Shown piece by piece: positions 26,242 to 35,471 of a stretch of 64,000 bases of DNA; within the stretch, counting starts at the first letter, position 1, and each line of letters starts with the position of its first letter. The notes under the pieces were generated by a model. That model was not told the origin of the DNA, made no database searches, and saw only the letters and a list, made by a program, of their open reading frames with translations. Source of the DNA: Longibaculum muris (GTDB lineage Bacteria; Bacillota_I; Bacilli_A; Erysipelotrichales; Coprobacillaceae); the NCBI RefSeq assembly GCF_004343035.1, contig NZ_SMCQ01000008.1, positions 39,437 through 103,436 of the forward strand. Direction: 5' to 3'. The position numbers and the translations under genes are program-made.

Positions 26242-27585
26242 TTATAATTCTTCTCCATTTGTTTTAATCACATGTTTAAACCATTCAAATGATTTCTTTT
26301 TAATTCTTTTCATATCTTTTAAATCTTTATTATCTCTATTGACATAAACAAAACCATAACGTTTTTTCATTTGTGCACGACTACTTAAAATATCAATAGG
26401 TCCCCATGATAAATAGCCACGACAATCTACACCTTCATCAATCGCAAGTTTCATTTGCTCAATATGTTTTCTCATATAATCAATACGATAATCATCAATA
26501 ATTTCACCATTTTCATTCATCTGATCATCATATCCAAAACCATTTTCAACAATATAGATTGGCATTTCATAACGATCATATAATTGACGTAAAGTAATTC
26601 TTAAACCAATTGGATCAACAGTCCATCCAAATTCAGACATTTCTAAATATGGATTCTTCTTAATCACAACATCTTTTTCATTAGTTAAGCTTAATTCCCC
26701 ATAATGAGAAATTGTTGACATATAATAACTAATAGATAAATAATCAGTTTTCCCTTTTTCTAAGATTTCAAAATCACCCTCTAATATTTCTGGTAATGTT
26801 CCTTCATTTTTCATATTTGCATAATAATATGAATTATAATGACCTCTCGCAAAAACATCTAAGAATACATAAGCTTCACTTTGAGCTTTCATACTTTCTA
26901 AAGTATCTAAAGGATGGCATGTTTCTGGATAGCTTTGAACAACTGTGGCCATCCCCATAACTTTACATCCTTTTTGATGAATATATTCATTAACTAAACT
27001 ATGAGCAATTAAGGTATTGTGCATAATTTGATTATCAAAAGTTTGAGGATTCATCCCTTCAGGACAAATACCACCAAAAAACATCTTTGGACCTTTTTGT
27101 AAAATTCCATTTTGTTCATTAAAGATAATCCATTTATTCACTTTTGAAGCATAACGATCTACAATCTTTTTACATAATTCTACGAAAATATCCACAACTT
27201 TTCGACTTGCAAAACCATTATACTTTTCTTGTAAATAAACTGGCATTTCAAAATGATATAATGTTGGAATTGGTTCAATCCCTCTTTTTAATAACTCATC
27301 AATAAATTCATCATAAAATTCAAATCCAGCCTCATTATAAGTCTTTTCATCACTCATCATACGAGACCAATCAATTGAAAAACGATAAGCATTGAATCCC
27401 ATTTCTTGATATAAATCAAAATCTTCTTTATATCTATGATAAGTATCTATACCATCTTTAAAATCAGAAAATTCACCAGTTGTTGTTAAATCACAAACAG
27501 CAGGAACTTTTCCACCTTCGTTATATCCACCTTCACTTTGGTGAGCAGTTACTGCCCCACCCCATAAAAAATCTTTTCTTAACAT
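26242..27585 (-). CDS. Glycoside hydrolase family 1, 6-phospho-beta-glucosidase type
   Basis: 447 residues from ATG 27585 (MLRKDFLWGGAVTAHQSEGG), with AAAGGAG upstream. TIM-barrel GH1: acid/base Glu in IIFNEQN (about residue 170) and nucleophile Glu in IVENGFGYDD (about 355). The C-terminal KKRYGFVYVNRDN and KKKSFEWFK are the phosphate-binding region of 6-phospho-beta-glycosidases, so the substrate should arrive through a PTS. No signal peptide: cytoplasmic. No PTS permease lies next to it; only an orphan IIB gene is encoded at 35068. Three regulon boxes precede its promoter. It links intracellular sugar processing to the surface enzymes. Confidence 0.88.
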   Translation of the reverse strand: MLRKDFLWGGAVTAHQSEGGYNEGGKVPAVCDLTTTGEFSDFKDGIDTYHRYKEDFDLYQEMGFNAYRFSIDWSRMMSDEKTYNEAGFEFYDEFIDELLKRGIEPIPTLYHFEMPVYLQEKYNGFASRKVVDIFVELCKKIVDRYASKVNKWIIFNEQNGILQKGPKMFFGGICPEGMNPQTFDNQIMHNTLIAHSLVNEYIHQKGCKVMGMATVVQSYPETCHPLDTLESMKAQSEAYVFLDVFARGHYNSYYYANMKNEGTLPEILEGDFEILEKGKTDYLSISYYMSTISHYGELSLTNEKDVVIKKNPYLEMSEFGWTVDPIGLRITLRQLYDRYEMPIYIVENGFGYDDQMNENGEIIDDYRIDYMRKHIEQMKLAIDEGVDCRGYLSWGPIDILSSRAQMKKRYGFVYVNRDNKDLKDMKRIKKKSFEWFKHVIKTNGEEL

Positions 27586-27665
27586 CACTTTTTCTCCTTT
27601 GTCCATAACAAATAAGTTTTATAGTTTCATTACATTTTTAACTACACGCTTATTATGTCAATACT

Positions 27666-27717
27666 TCACTTGAATAACAAGTCTCATTTACTTGAAAAAA
27701 CAACGTTTATACTTGAA
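27666..27717 (-). promoter_or_regulatory. Three regulon boxes upstream of the GH1 gene
   Basis: On the minus strand three TTCAAGT boxes, plus-strand starts 27709, 27688 and 27666, are spaced 21 and 22 bp; the middle one is TTTTCAAGTAAATG, as upstream of the lyase gene. A TTGACA -35 follows directly on the gene side (revcomp at about 27657-27662). Confidence 0.65.
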
Positions 27718-27784
27718 TTTATCAAAATGTTTATTTCAAATCTCTTTTTAAACACTTTTATTTCTTCTTAAATATTACCTATAT

Positions 27785-27812
27785 AAAATGACGCCTACCT
27801 AAGCGTCATTTT
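27785..27812 (-). terminator. Terminator of the 1661-residue protein gene
   Basis: AAAATGACGC/GCGTCATTTT perfect 10-bp stem with an 8-base loop, 22 bases after the stop codon. Confidence 0.85.
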
Positions 27813-27834
27813 ATGTTTCAAAATATAAATCAGT

Positions 27835-30800
27835 TTAAACCTTACTTCTTTTCTTTTTCTTGTTGATAAGTAATGCCATAGCACACATTGATATACCTAA
27901 TAATCCTATATACATTTGATATTGTGTATTGTCTGATGTTTCTACTTTTTCTTCTGTTGTTGGTTGATTGTTGTTTTGTTCAGGTTCTCCAGGTTTATTT
28001 TCATCTGGTTTGTTTTCATCTGGTTTGTTTTCATCTGGTTTATCTGGTGTTACAACAATATCCACTTCTTTTTCTTCTAATTTTTCTACTGCTTCTTGTA
28101 ATTTCTTTACAATTGTATCTACTGTTTCTTGTGTTGCAGTTTCATCTTTATAGATTTCTTCTGCTTCTTTTAATACTGCAGTCAATTCTTCTACTGTTTC
28201 ATCTGTATATAATTTTGTATCAATCGCTTTTGCTTCTTGAATAGCTTTTTCTAAAGCTTTCTTATCAGCTTTCTTGACTAATGCTTTGATTGCTGCATTT
28301 AAGTCTTCTACAGCTTTATCAACTTGTTTTTGTGTTGCATCTTTATTTTCATATATCTTTTCTACTTGAGATAAAACCATATTTAATTTTTGAATACTTA
28401 CCTTAGTATACAATTTGTTATCAATTGCTTTTGCCTGATTAATAATTGTTTGTAAAAGAGCAGTATCAGCACGTTCGACTAATGATGTCATACTCGTTTG
28501 TAATTGTGATAAAACTTTTGTGACATCTTCAGTAGATACATTTTCATCTTCTAATACAATCTTCGCTTGACTCAATACATTTATCAATACTTTATAACTT
28601 GTTGAAGTATATAAAGAAGAATCAAGTTTTTCTGCCTCATCTATAACCTTTTTTAAAACTGTTTTATCAGCTTTTAAAATCAAATTTTTATATGTCATTT
28701 CTAAACTTTGAGAAACTGTTTGAATTTCATCCAAAGTAGCTGCTTCATTTTCTAAAACTATTTTTACTTGAGCTAAAATCAAGGCAAAATCTTTATAACT
28801 ATCAGGTGTATAAAGTGATTCATCTAAAGCCTGATATTTTTCATACAATGACTGTAAATTTGCTTTACACGATTTTCCATAAACTTCAATTTCATAAAGT
28901 GAATACCCATATCCTGTTCCTCTTTGAATACCCTGCATTCTTACATAGCGAACTGTTGTTTCTTTTAGGTAAATATTTTCAATATGACCTTGTCCATTTT
29001 CTTGGTGATATAATTCAAAGAAATTTTCTCCATCTAATGAACCTTGAAGTAAATATTTTTTACCATATGCTGTTTCCCAATTTAATGTAATTTGATCTAT
29101 TGTATACAATCCATGTAAATCAATTGTTATAAATTCAGTATCTTTTGCTTCTGATGCCCATCTCGTATTCAGTTTTCCATCAATTGTATATTTAGGATTA
29201 TTACTATCAGTTTGACTTGATGCAGTTGCAGTTTTATTAAGTGCGATATTTTCAACATCTTGATTTGAAATCGTAACAAATAATTCGCCTTCTTTACCAC
29301 TACCATCTGTTGCTTTAGCAACTACCTTGACAGTACCATTATTTTTTGGAGTTAAGATACCATTTTGAGAAATAGTCGCAATATCTGTTTCTTTTCCATC
29401 CACATCATAAACATTCCAAATAACATCTTTAACCGTTGCATTTTCAGGAGTTATCTTGGCATATAATTGTAATTGTTTATTTTTCTTTGTAATTTCATTT
29501 TTATCAGAATCTGATGACAATTGAATGTTTTGAACATATGTCTTTTCATATGGATTTCCATAAACCTGGAACTCCCACAATGAACTTCCATATTGTCCAC
29601 TTCTTTTTTCACATTGCATTCTCACATAACGAGCTGGTTTTTGTTCAAATGTTTTTTCTTCAATTTGTCCTTTCCCATCTTTTTCAACATACAAATCAGT
29701 AAAATTCACATTATCCAACGAACCTTGAATTTTATATTTTGATGGAAAAGCTTCCCAATATAAAACAACTTTATTAACATTATAAACATCTCCCAAATCC
29801 ACAGTGATCCAATGATTATCATTTTGGATACCAGATGCCCAACGCGTATCTACTTTCCCATCAAAAGCATTTTTCACTGGATTTGCACCCTCTTGATTAG
29901 AAGCAAAACATGTTTTTTGATATGCTAAATTATCTTTATCTTGATTTTCAATTGTAACAAGAAGTTCACCCTGTTTTTGACTACCATCAACTGCTTTAGC
30001 AACAACCTTTACCTTCCCATTAGCATGAGGAATTAACTTTCCTGAAGATGTAATCTCAGCTAATTGAGTTTCTTTTCCTAATTCATCATAAACATACCAT
30101 TCAACTCTTTGATCTGTTGCATTTTCAGGATGAATATGAGCTGTTAATTGTAATGGTCGATCTTTAGTTGTAATTTTATTTTCAGAGTTTTCTGAAGTTA
30201 TTTCAATTGATGTTATTGCTTGATCAATTTGATAATTTCCATAAACATCAAATTCATAAAGAGAACATCCATAATGAGATTTTTCATCAGTATAAATACG
30301 AACATATCTTGCAGATTTAGCTTCATCATATTCAAATCGAACAACTTTTTTTGAATTTCCTTCATCTTTAATAGTACTAATCGTTTCCCATTTATCCGCA
30401 TCATCTGATATTTGAATTTGATATTGAGGTGGACGTGCATCTTCCCAATTTAAAACAATTGTGTTCACATCAGCTATTGACCCCAAATCAACATAAATCC
30501 AAGGATGTGCTTCTGAACTATTTGCTATCCAACGTGTTGTAACATCACCATCAACAGCTAATGAACCTTGATGATTGTCACCAACTGAAGATGTAACAAC
30601 TTTTTTATCTTGAGACAAACTTGCTAGAGTCTGACCAGTAATCGTTACAATCTTTTCTCCAACAACACCACTTCCATCAATTGTTTTTGCTATAATTTTT
30701 ACTTTCCCATTTTTCTTTACTGTTAAAAGCCCATCTTTAGTCATTGTTGCCTTATCTGTAGAATTTCCAGATTCATCAACTACTGCCCAAATAATTCGAC

Positions 30801-32820
30801 AATCCATAACATTTTGTGGCTGAATAATCGCATGATATTGTTCAACTTGATCTTTTTGATTAATCACATCCACGCCATCAATCATCACACTACTAATTAA
30901 TTCAGTTCCTGCATCAGGTAAAATTTCAGCACTTGAGCTAGCAACTAAAACATCATTTATAAAAGTTTTTTCTCCATCATAAGTTACATGACTATTAGCA
31001 GGTGCTAAAACAATCACACGTGCTGAATCGGCCAACATCTTAAAACTTTGTTTTCCAGTTACATTTTTAACTAAATAAGTTCCAGTTACAGAATCATATA
31101 AATCATAAGATTTATTTCCTAAATCTATTTCAACATTACAACTTTCCATATTAGGATTGTAATATAAATAACTTTGATACATATCATCTTGATAATAATC
31201 TGTTTTATTACAATCTAATTGTAAAATATTTTCAACATTTGTTTGATGTACTAACGCTCCTAAAAAGCCAGTATAGAAACCACCATACAGACCAAAGTTC
31301 GTTGTATTTTCTCCAGCCATCCAACCACTTGTTGCATTAGCTTTAGCATCTCCAGTTGCATAGAAATTTTGTCCATGATCATTTTTTCTTAATGATTCAT
31401 AAGCCAAAACATTTTCTTCTTTTTTTCCTTTATAATCACCATCTGTTTGATGTTCTTCACTCCATTCACTTGGTAAGAAGTATTTGCAGTTATTGGCAAT
31501 ATTATTAGCCCATTTACCAGCCATTCTTGCATAGCTAGGATCATATTTTGCAGCTGGTAAAATAGAAGTCATTGGGTATGCTGAATTAAAGAAATATGAA
31601 TACCCATTATTTGGTTCACCAGTCATACCATAAACGTCAATACCATCTTGTGAATAATTGACACCACCCCAGTTTCTTACTGAACTGCTGCTATTTGTTG
31701 TTATCCATTTAATATATTTAGATGTATCATAATTTGTTCCTTGTTCTGCATTCATCATTGTTGATAAATAAACAGCATCAATTAACATATTTTCATAATA
31801 TGGATTTTTTTCTAGTTGTTCTAGATAATCCATGCAATATTTTGAATACTCTAAATAATGATTTGCACTTTTAGAATCAGTATCTTTAAAAATTTTATAA
31901 GCATAATAAAGAATATTTGCTGTTCCTACTGCTGCATCTGGTTGAACCCTTCCCTGCCCTGGATTTTTTACTGGTTTCATATCCTTGAAATTGTAACCTT
32001 GAATATTAAAATCACATTTTTTAGGATCACCATTTCCTAAATTTTCAACCATCTTACACATTTTATCGGCTACCTTCTTTTGTAAATCCAAAACTAATTC
32101 AGGTCGCCAATCAGGATTTAATTCAGCTAATCTAAAGAAATTTTGATTAGCTATTAACATATACCAAAAATCGTCAAATGCTTGATATGCACCTGGCATA
32201 TTTTGTAATTCACTCATAGAACCGTTAGGAACATTTGTAAAAATATTTGTTCCATCCACTGTCCAAAAAAACTTTAATGCATTATCTAAATAAGTTTCAT
32301 ATTCAAAATCCAATTTTCCGACTTCATCAACAACATCTTTTGACACTTGCGCTTTTAATTCTTGAGGTAATTGTTTATTCATATCAATCCCCATTAATGA
32401 TGCAGCAATCAATGCACTTGTAACAGAGATAGATTCTTGATCATCTTCACCATCATGAACTCTATTGACCAAAGGTCTATTCTCACCATAAAATGCTGGA
32501 ATCATATATCCACCATATTTATCATCACGATAAATAGTAGAAAATGTTCTACCTTTTTTGACTGAGAACTCTGTTTTTTTCGAGAAATCTGTTGCTGTAT
32601 AATCAAAAATAAAATCATTTAACTCTTTTCCTCTTTTTAACCAGTCAATAATTTTATAATTGCTTGGAGAATTAGGCATTTTTTCAATTGTATCAATACT
32701 CTGTTGTTTTAAATTTCTCCCTTGCCTCGTTTCCTCTGCATAACACATTGTTACTTGACTTAAAGCAATAGCTGTTACACAAATTGTACTTAATATTTTT
32801 TTCCCTTTCAATTTAATCAT
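27835..32820 (-). CDS. Giant surface protein: unrecognised catalytic-type region, Ig-like and F5/8C domains, FIVAR stalk
   Basis: 1661 residues from ATG 32820 (MIKLKGKKIL), with AAAGG upstream; signal peptide to about residue 30. Residues about 35-650 are rich in Trp, Tyr and helical stretches (NWGGVNYSQDG, FFNSAYPMTSILPAAKY, GQNFYATGDA) and suggest an alpha/alpha-toroid glycosidase or lyase, but I recognise no family and no catalytic pair. Then three alternations of a bacterial Ig-like (Big_2) domain (NGKVKVVAKAVDGS) and an F5/8 type C domain (RWAS, WITVDLG, EFQVYG). Four FIVAR repeats, a PDENK linker and EEKVETSD-helix-KKKK follow, nearly identical to the lyase tail. Predicted wall-attached glycan-active enzyme or adhesin of the same system. 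Regulon boxes lie upstream, shared with the divergent LacI gene. Confidence 0.72.
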   Translation of the reverse strand: MIKLKGKKILSTICVTAIALSQVTMCYAEETRQGRNLKQQSIDTIEKMPNSPSNYKIIDWLKRGKELNDFIFDYTATDFSKKTEFSVKKGRTFSTIYRDDKYGGYMIPAFYGENRPLVNRVHDGEDDQESISVTSALIAASLMGIDMNKQLPQELKAQVSKDVVDEVGKLDFEYETYLDNALKFFWTVDGTNIFTNVPNGSMSELQNMPGAYQAFDDFWYMLIANQNFFRLAELNPDWRPELVLDLQKKVADKMCKMVENLGNGDPKKCDFNIQGYNFKDMKPVKNPGQGRVQPDAAVGTANILYYAYKIFKDTDSKSANHYLEYSKYCMDYLEQLEKNPYYENMLIDAVYLSTMMNAEQGTNYDTSKYIKWITTNSSSSVRNWGGVNYSQDGIDVYGMTGEPNNGYSYFFNSAYPMTSILPAAKYDPSYARMAGKWANNIANNCKYFLPSEWSEEHQTDGDYKGKKEENVLAYESLRKNDHGQNFYATGDAKANATSGWMAGENTTNFGLYGGFYTGFLGALVHQTNVENILQLDCNKTDYYQDDMYQSYLYYNPNMESCNVEIDLGNKSYDLYDSVTGTYLVKNVTGKQSFKMLADSARVIVLAPANSHVTYDGEKTFINDVLVASSSAEILPDAGTELISSVMIDGVDVINQKDQVEQYHAIIQPQNVMDCRIIWAVVDESGNSTDKATMTKDGLLTVKKNGKVKIIAKTIDGSGVVGEKIVTITGQTLASLSQDKKVVTSSVGDNHQGSLAVDGDVTTRWIANSSEAHPWIYVDLGSIADVNTIVLNWEDARPPQYQIQISDDADKWETISTIKDEGNSKKVVRFEYDEAKSARYVRIYTDEKSHYGCSLYEFDVYGNYQIDQAITSIEITSENSENKITTKDRPLQLTAHIHPENATDQRVEWYVYDELGKETQLAEITSSGKLIPHANGKVKVVAKAVDGSQKQGELLVTIENQDKDNLAYQKTCFASNQEGANPVKNAFDGKVDTRWASGIQNDNHWITVDLGDVYNVNKVVLYWEAFPSKYKIQGSLDNVNFTDLYVEKDGKGQIEEKTFEQKPARYVRMQCEKRSGQYGSSLWEFQVYGNPYEKTYVQNIQLSSDSDKNEITKKNKQLQLYAKITPENATVKDVIWNVYDVDGKETDIATISQNGILTPKNNGTVKVVAKATDGSGKEGELFVTISNQDVENIALNKTATASSQTDSNNPKYTIDGKLNTRWASEAKDTEFITIDLHGLYTIDQITLNWETAYGKKYLLQGSLDGENFFELYHQENGQGHIENIYLKETTVRYVRMQGIQRGTGYGYSLYEIEVYGKSCKANLQSLYEKYQALDESLYTPDSYKDFALILAQVKIVLENEAATLDEIQTVSQSLEMTYKNLILKADKTVLKKVIDEAEKLDSSLYTSTSYKVLINVLSQAKIVLEDENVSTEDVTKVLSQLQTSMTSLVERADTALLQTIINQAKAIDNKLYTKVSIQKLNMVLSQVEKIYENKDATQKQVDKAVEDLNAAIKALVKKADKKALEKAIQEAKAIDTKLYTDETVEELTAVLKEAEEIYKDETATQETVDTIVKKLQEAVEKLEEKEVDIVVTPDKPDENKPDENKPDENKPGEPEQNNNQPTTEEKVETSDNTQYQMYIGLLGISMCAMALLINKKKKRSKV
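27848..28343 (-). repeat. Long direct repeat, copy B (3' end of the 1661-residue protein gene)
   Basis: Partner of 19720-20200 in the same orientation, 8 kb apart. It contains three 15-base PDENK units where copy A has two. Homology stops inside the penultimate FIVAR repeat, where the two genes diverge sharply. Confidence 0.85.
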
Positions 32821-32872
32821 CCTTTCTTTACCTTCTATTATTTCAACATTTGATAATCTAAACAATTAGCAT

Positions 32873-32902
32873 TTACTTGAAAACCATATCATTTTACTTG
32901 AA
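32873..32902. promoter_or_regulatory. Divergent regulatory region with two regulon boxes
   Basis: TTACTTGAA at 32873-32881 and 32894-32902 (21 bp apart) on the plus strand, so both read TTCAAGTAA toward the surface-protein gene. The second box overlaps the probable -35 of the LacI gene, whose -10 candidates TATAAT lie at about 32919 and 32931. This arrangement would allow repression of both genes. Confidence 0.6.
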
Positions 32903-32957
32903 TGATATAGTTTTTCTTATAATGAGATGCTATAATCGAATAAACGAGGTGAAAAAA

Positions 32958-33965
32958 ATGTCGAACACTGTAACAATGAAAGATATTGCTCAAAAATTAA
33001 ATGTTTCTATTAATGCTGTATCGATTGCTTTGAATGATAAAGAAGGTGTTTCTACTGAATTAAGGATGCAAATTCTAGAAGCAGCTACTGAAATGAATTA
33101 CCCTTTTAAAAAGTTAAATGTCAAAGATACTTTAAAAAATAAAACTCTTGTTGTTATGATTGAAGATAAAAAAAGAGATGATCTTCATTATTATCTCGAT
33201 TTATTAAAATATATTATTGATGAAGCGCATATCTTTGGTTATCGTATTTTCACTGAATTTTATAACTTTAAAAACTTTGTTACACCAAAATGTATTAGTG
33301 AATACCATGTAGCTGGCATCGTTGTTTTAGGAAAAATTAGTGATGAAATCATTTATGCTTTACGATTATATAATCAAAAGATTATATGTGTAAATCATTC
33401 TATCCCATATTTCAATGTTGATACAATTATTACCAATAATTTTTTAGGTGGTTATGTAAGCTGTGAATACCTGATCAAAAAAGGCTATAGAAACATTGGT
33501 TTTGTCGGTGAAGTAGAAAGTTCGAAAAATTTTAAGGAGAGATATCAAGGTTATCGTCAATGTATGATTAATCATTTTCATCCTAAAAAACATGAGTTCA
33601 TATGTTTAACTAAAGGTATTGAAAAGGCGGTTTTAAACAATGATTATCGTTATATTCAAAAAATGTTATTAACTTATCGGCAAATGCCTCAAGCATTTGT
33701 TTGTGTTAATGATCGAAATGCTGCAATTGTAATTAAAGCATTACAATATAATGGATATAAAATACCTGAAGATATTAAAATTATTGGATATGATAATATG
33801 GAATTTTCTAAATCTCATTATCCAGCATTATCAACCTTAGAAGTCAATCGACAAACAATTGCAAAAAAAGTAATTCGCAGAATCCATGAAATGATTCATG
33901 AAAACACTATCCCAGAAACAATTATGTTATCACCACAAGTTATAGAAAGAGAATCAACTTTATGA
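32958..33965 (+). CDS. LacI family repressor 2 of the glycan locus
   Basis: 335 residues from ATG 32958 (MSNTVTMKDIAQKLNVSINA), with ACGAGGTG upstream. LacI-type HTH (residues 5-58) and sugar-binding effector domain with the usual C-terminal VIERESTL. The recognition region SINAVSIALNDKEGVS matches LacI 1 almost residue for residue, whereas the effector domains differ clearly, so the two probably sense different ligands at the same operators. Divergent from the 1661-residue surface protein. Confidence 0.92.
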   Translation: MSNTVTMKDIAQKLNVSINAVSIALNDKEGVSTELRMQILEAATEMNYPFKKLNVKDTLKNKTLVVMIEDKKRDDLHYYLDLLKYIIDEAHIFGYRIFTEFYNFKNFVTPKCISEYHVAGIVVLGKISDEIIYALRLYNQKIICVNHSIPYFNVDTIITNNFLGGYVSCEYLIKKGYRNIGFVGEVESSKNFKERYQGYRQCMINHFHPKKHEFICLTKGIEKAVLNNDYRYIQKMLLTYRQMPQAFVCVNDRNAAIVIKALQYNGYKIPEDIKIIGYDNMEFSKSHYPALSTLEVNRQTIAKKVIRRIHEMIHENTIPETIMLSPQVIERESTL

Positions 33966-34135
33966 GAAATCGTAAAGTTTTTTTTTGTAAACAAAAAAAT
34001 ACCGTTTCTTCATTTAAGTATGACTCTCTTTATGCATTGTTCTTTGATTACATAAATAATTTTTTTAAAATACTATGTTCCTTTTAAATCCAATTTTTAT
34101 TATGTAAACAATTTAACACAATAATAAACCTTGTT

Positions 34136-34218
34136 TACTTAAAAAATAAAAACTTTCAAGTAAAGATTGTTATTGTATAAAAATTATGATACGATTGTTT
34201 TGTCACGATATAGCGACA
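34136..34218 (+). promoter_or_regulatory. Regulatory region of the S33-PTS operon
   Basis: The 275 bases after the LacI gene hold no reading frame. TTTACTTAAA (34135-34144) and CTTTCAAGTAAA (34153-34164) form an inverted pair of regulon boxes; the second points toward the operon. A separate dyad TGTC-N10-GACA (34201-34218, symmetric ATAT centre) lies 23 bp before the start codon and may bind another regulator. Confidence 0.5.
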
Positions 34219-34240
34219 GTAAAGAAAGAGAGGAGATTTT

Positions 34241-35074
34241 ATGGAACAATATTTTTTAGAAACTGATCAATGTCAATTGAAAGTTTATTCTATTAACCCT
34301 GCACAAAGTCACACTGCTATACTATTTTTACATGGTGGACCAGGTAGTGGTGCAATGGCACTTATGGGATTACCAGCATTTCAATTATTAAGTCAAAATT
34401 TTCATTGTCTTTATTTTGATCAAAGAGGTTGTGGAGATTCAATATATGATTTAAAGAAAGGATTATCTATTGAACAGATTACTAGTGATGTTTTACATGT
34501 TATTCAAGATAGCTTGCAACGTTTTCATATTCAAAAGTTCTATCTATGGGGTGGTTCATTTGGAGGATATCTTGCATGTTTATGTCTAGAAAAATTTCAC
34601 AATGAATTATCAGGAATTATTCTTAGTAGTCCTGCAATCACTTTTCATCGTCAACAAGCTTTATCTTTTTATCAAGCTATGCAATCTCAATATAATCAAA
34701 GATTGGGAGAAAATCATTTTCTTCAATCAATATCTTTATCGCCTGAAGATTTCTTTAAACAAGATGATGTGAGAGAATTTATCTTTAGTGTAAACAATCC
34801 ATCACATTCTTTACAGCATATCTGTGCGATGTCAGATTGGTTTTTTCAACACCATTTTCATAATTTTTTTACTCACCTTTCTTTGCCACTATTAATCATG
34901 CAAGGAGAAGATGACCCTATTTGTCAATATCAATATATCGATAATGAAGTCTCTCATCTTAAAAATAGAGAATATCATCTCTATGAAAACTGTGGTCATG
35001 AAATATTCTGTGATTGCAAAGAAGATTTTGTAAAAACAATAACTGAATTTATAAGGAGGAATGAACAATGTTAG
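34241..35074 (+). CDS. Alpha/beta hydrolase, proline iminopeptidase-like (S33)
   Basis: 277 residues. HGGPGSG (oxyanion loop, about residue 30), DQRGCGDS (about 67) and WGGSFGG (nucleophile Ser near 103) are the signature of family S33 prolyl iminopeptidases; the acid is in GEDDPI (about 228) and the base in CGHE (about 253). Cytoplasmic: no signal peptide. Family members remove N-terminal proline, but many paralogues hydrolyse other amides or esters. Its stop overlaps the start of the PTS IIB gene by seven bases, so the two are co-translated. An unusual partner for a sugar phosphotransferase subunit. Confidence 0.85.
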   Translation: MEQYFLETDQCQLKVYSINPAQSHTAILFLHGGPGSGAMALMGLPAFQLLSQNFHCLYFDQRGCGDSIYDLKKGLSIEQITSDVLHVIQDSLQRFHIQKFYLWGGSFGGYLACLCLEKFHNELSGIILSSPAITFHRQQALSFYQAMQSQYNQRLGENHFLQSISLSPEDFFKQDDVREFIFSVNNPSHSLQHICAMSDWFFQHHFHNFFTHLSLPLLIMQGEDDPICQYQYIDNEVSHLKNREYHLYENCGHEIFCDCKEDFVKTITEFIRRNEQC

Positions 35075-35442
35075 TTTATATTTGTTGTGCTGGAGGAGCG
35101 ACTTCAAGTCTATTTTGTCAAAAAATTGGTCAAGCTTCTTCACAAAAAGTTTTAGTTGAAGATATTTTTTCAGTCTTAAAAAATTTAGATACACTGATGG
35201 ATTCGTATGATATGATTTTGGCTTATGGTCCTGTAGAATTTCTTAATAAAAGAACTGTTCAAGAATGGCAACTCGATAAAAAAATTGCCAGCATCTGGAT
35301 AGCACCACAAGTTCGTTATTTAAAAGAAATGGTTGATAAAGTTTTTAATAATTATCATATTCCTGTTCACCTTATTGATATGCGTGCTTTTGGAACCATG
35401 AATGGGCAAAAAGCTTTAGATGACATTCTTAATAACTTATGA
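35068..35442 (+). CDS. Orphan PTS lactose/cellobiose-type IIB subunit
   Basis: 124 residues, somewhat longer than the usual ~100. It begins MLVYICCAGGATSS, aligning with the IIB phosphocysteine loop (C-A-A-G-M-S-T-S in typical members), so Cys7 is the probable phosphorylation site. The fold pattern continues with ILAYGPV and IWIAPQVRYLKEM, as in IIB-cel. No IIA or IIC is encoded in the window. It may serve a distant permease or have become a phosphorylation-dependent signal for the following HTH protein. Translationally coupled to the S33 hydrolase. Confidence 0.8.
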   Translation: MLVYICCAGGATSSLFCQKIGQASSQKVLVEDIFSVLKNLDTLMDSYDMILAYGPVEFLNKRTVQEWQLDKKIASIWIAPQVRYLKEMVDKVFNNYHIPVHLIDMRAFGTMNGQKALDDILNNL

Positions 35443-35471
35443 TACAATTTCCTCAATAGGAGTTGATATAT

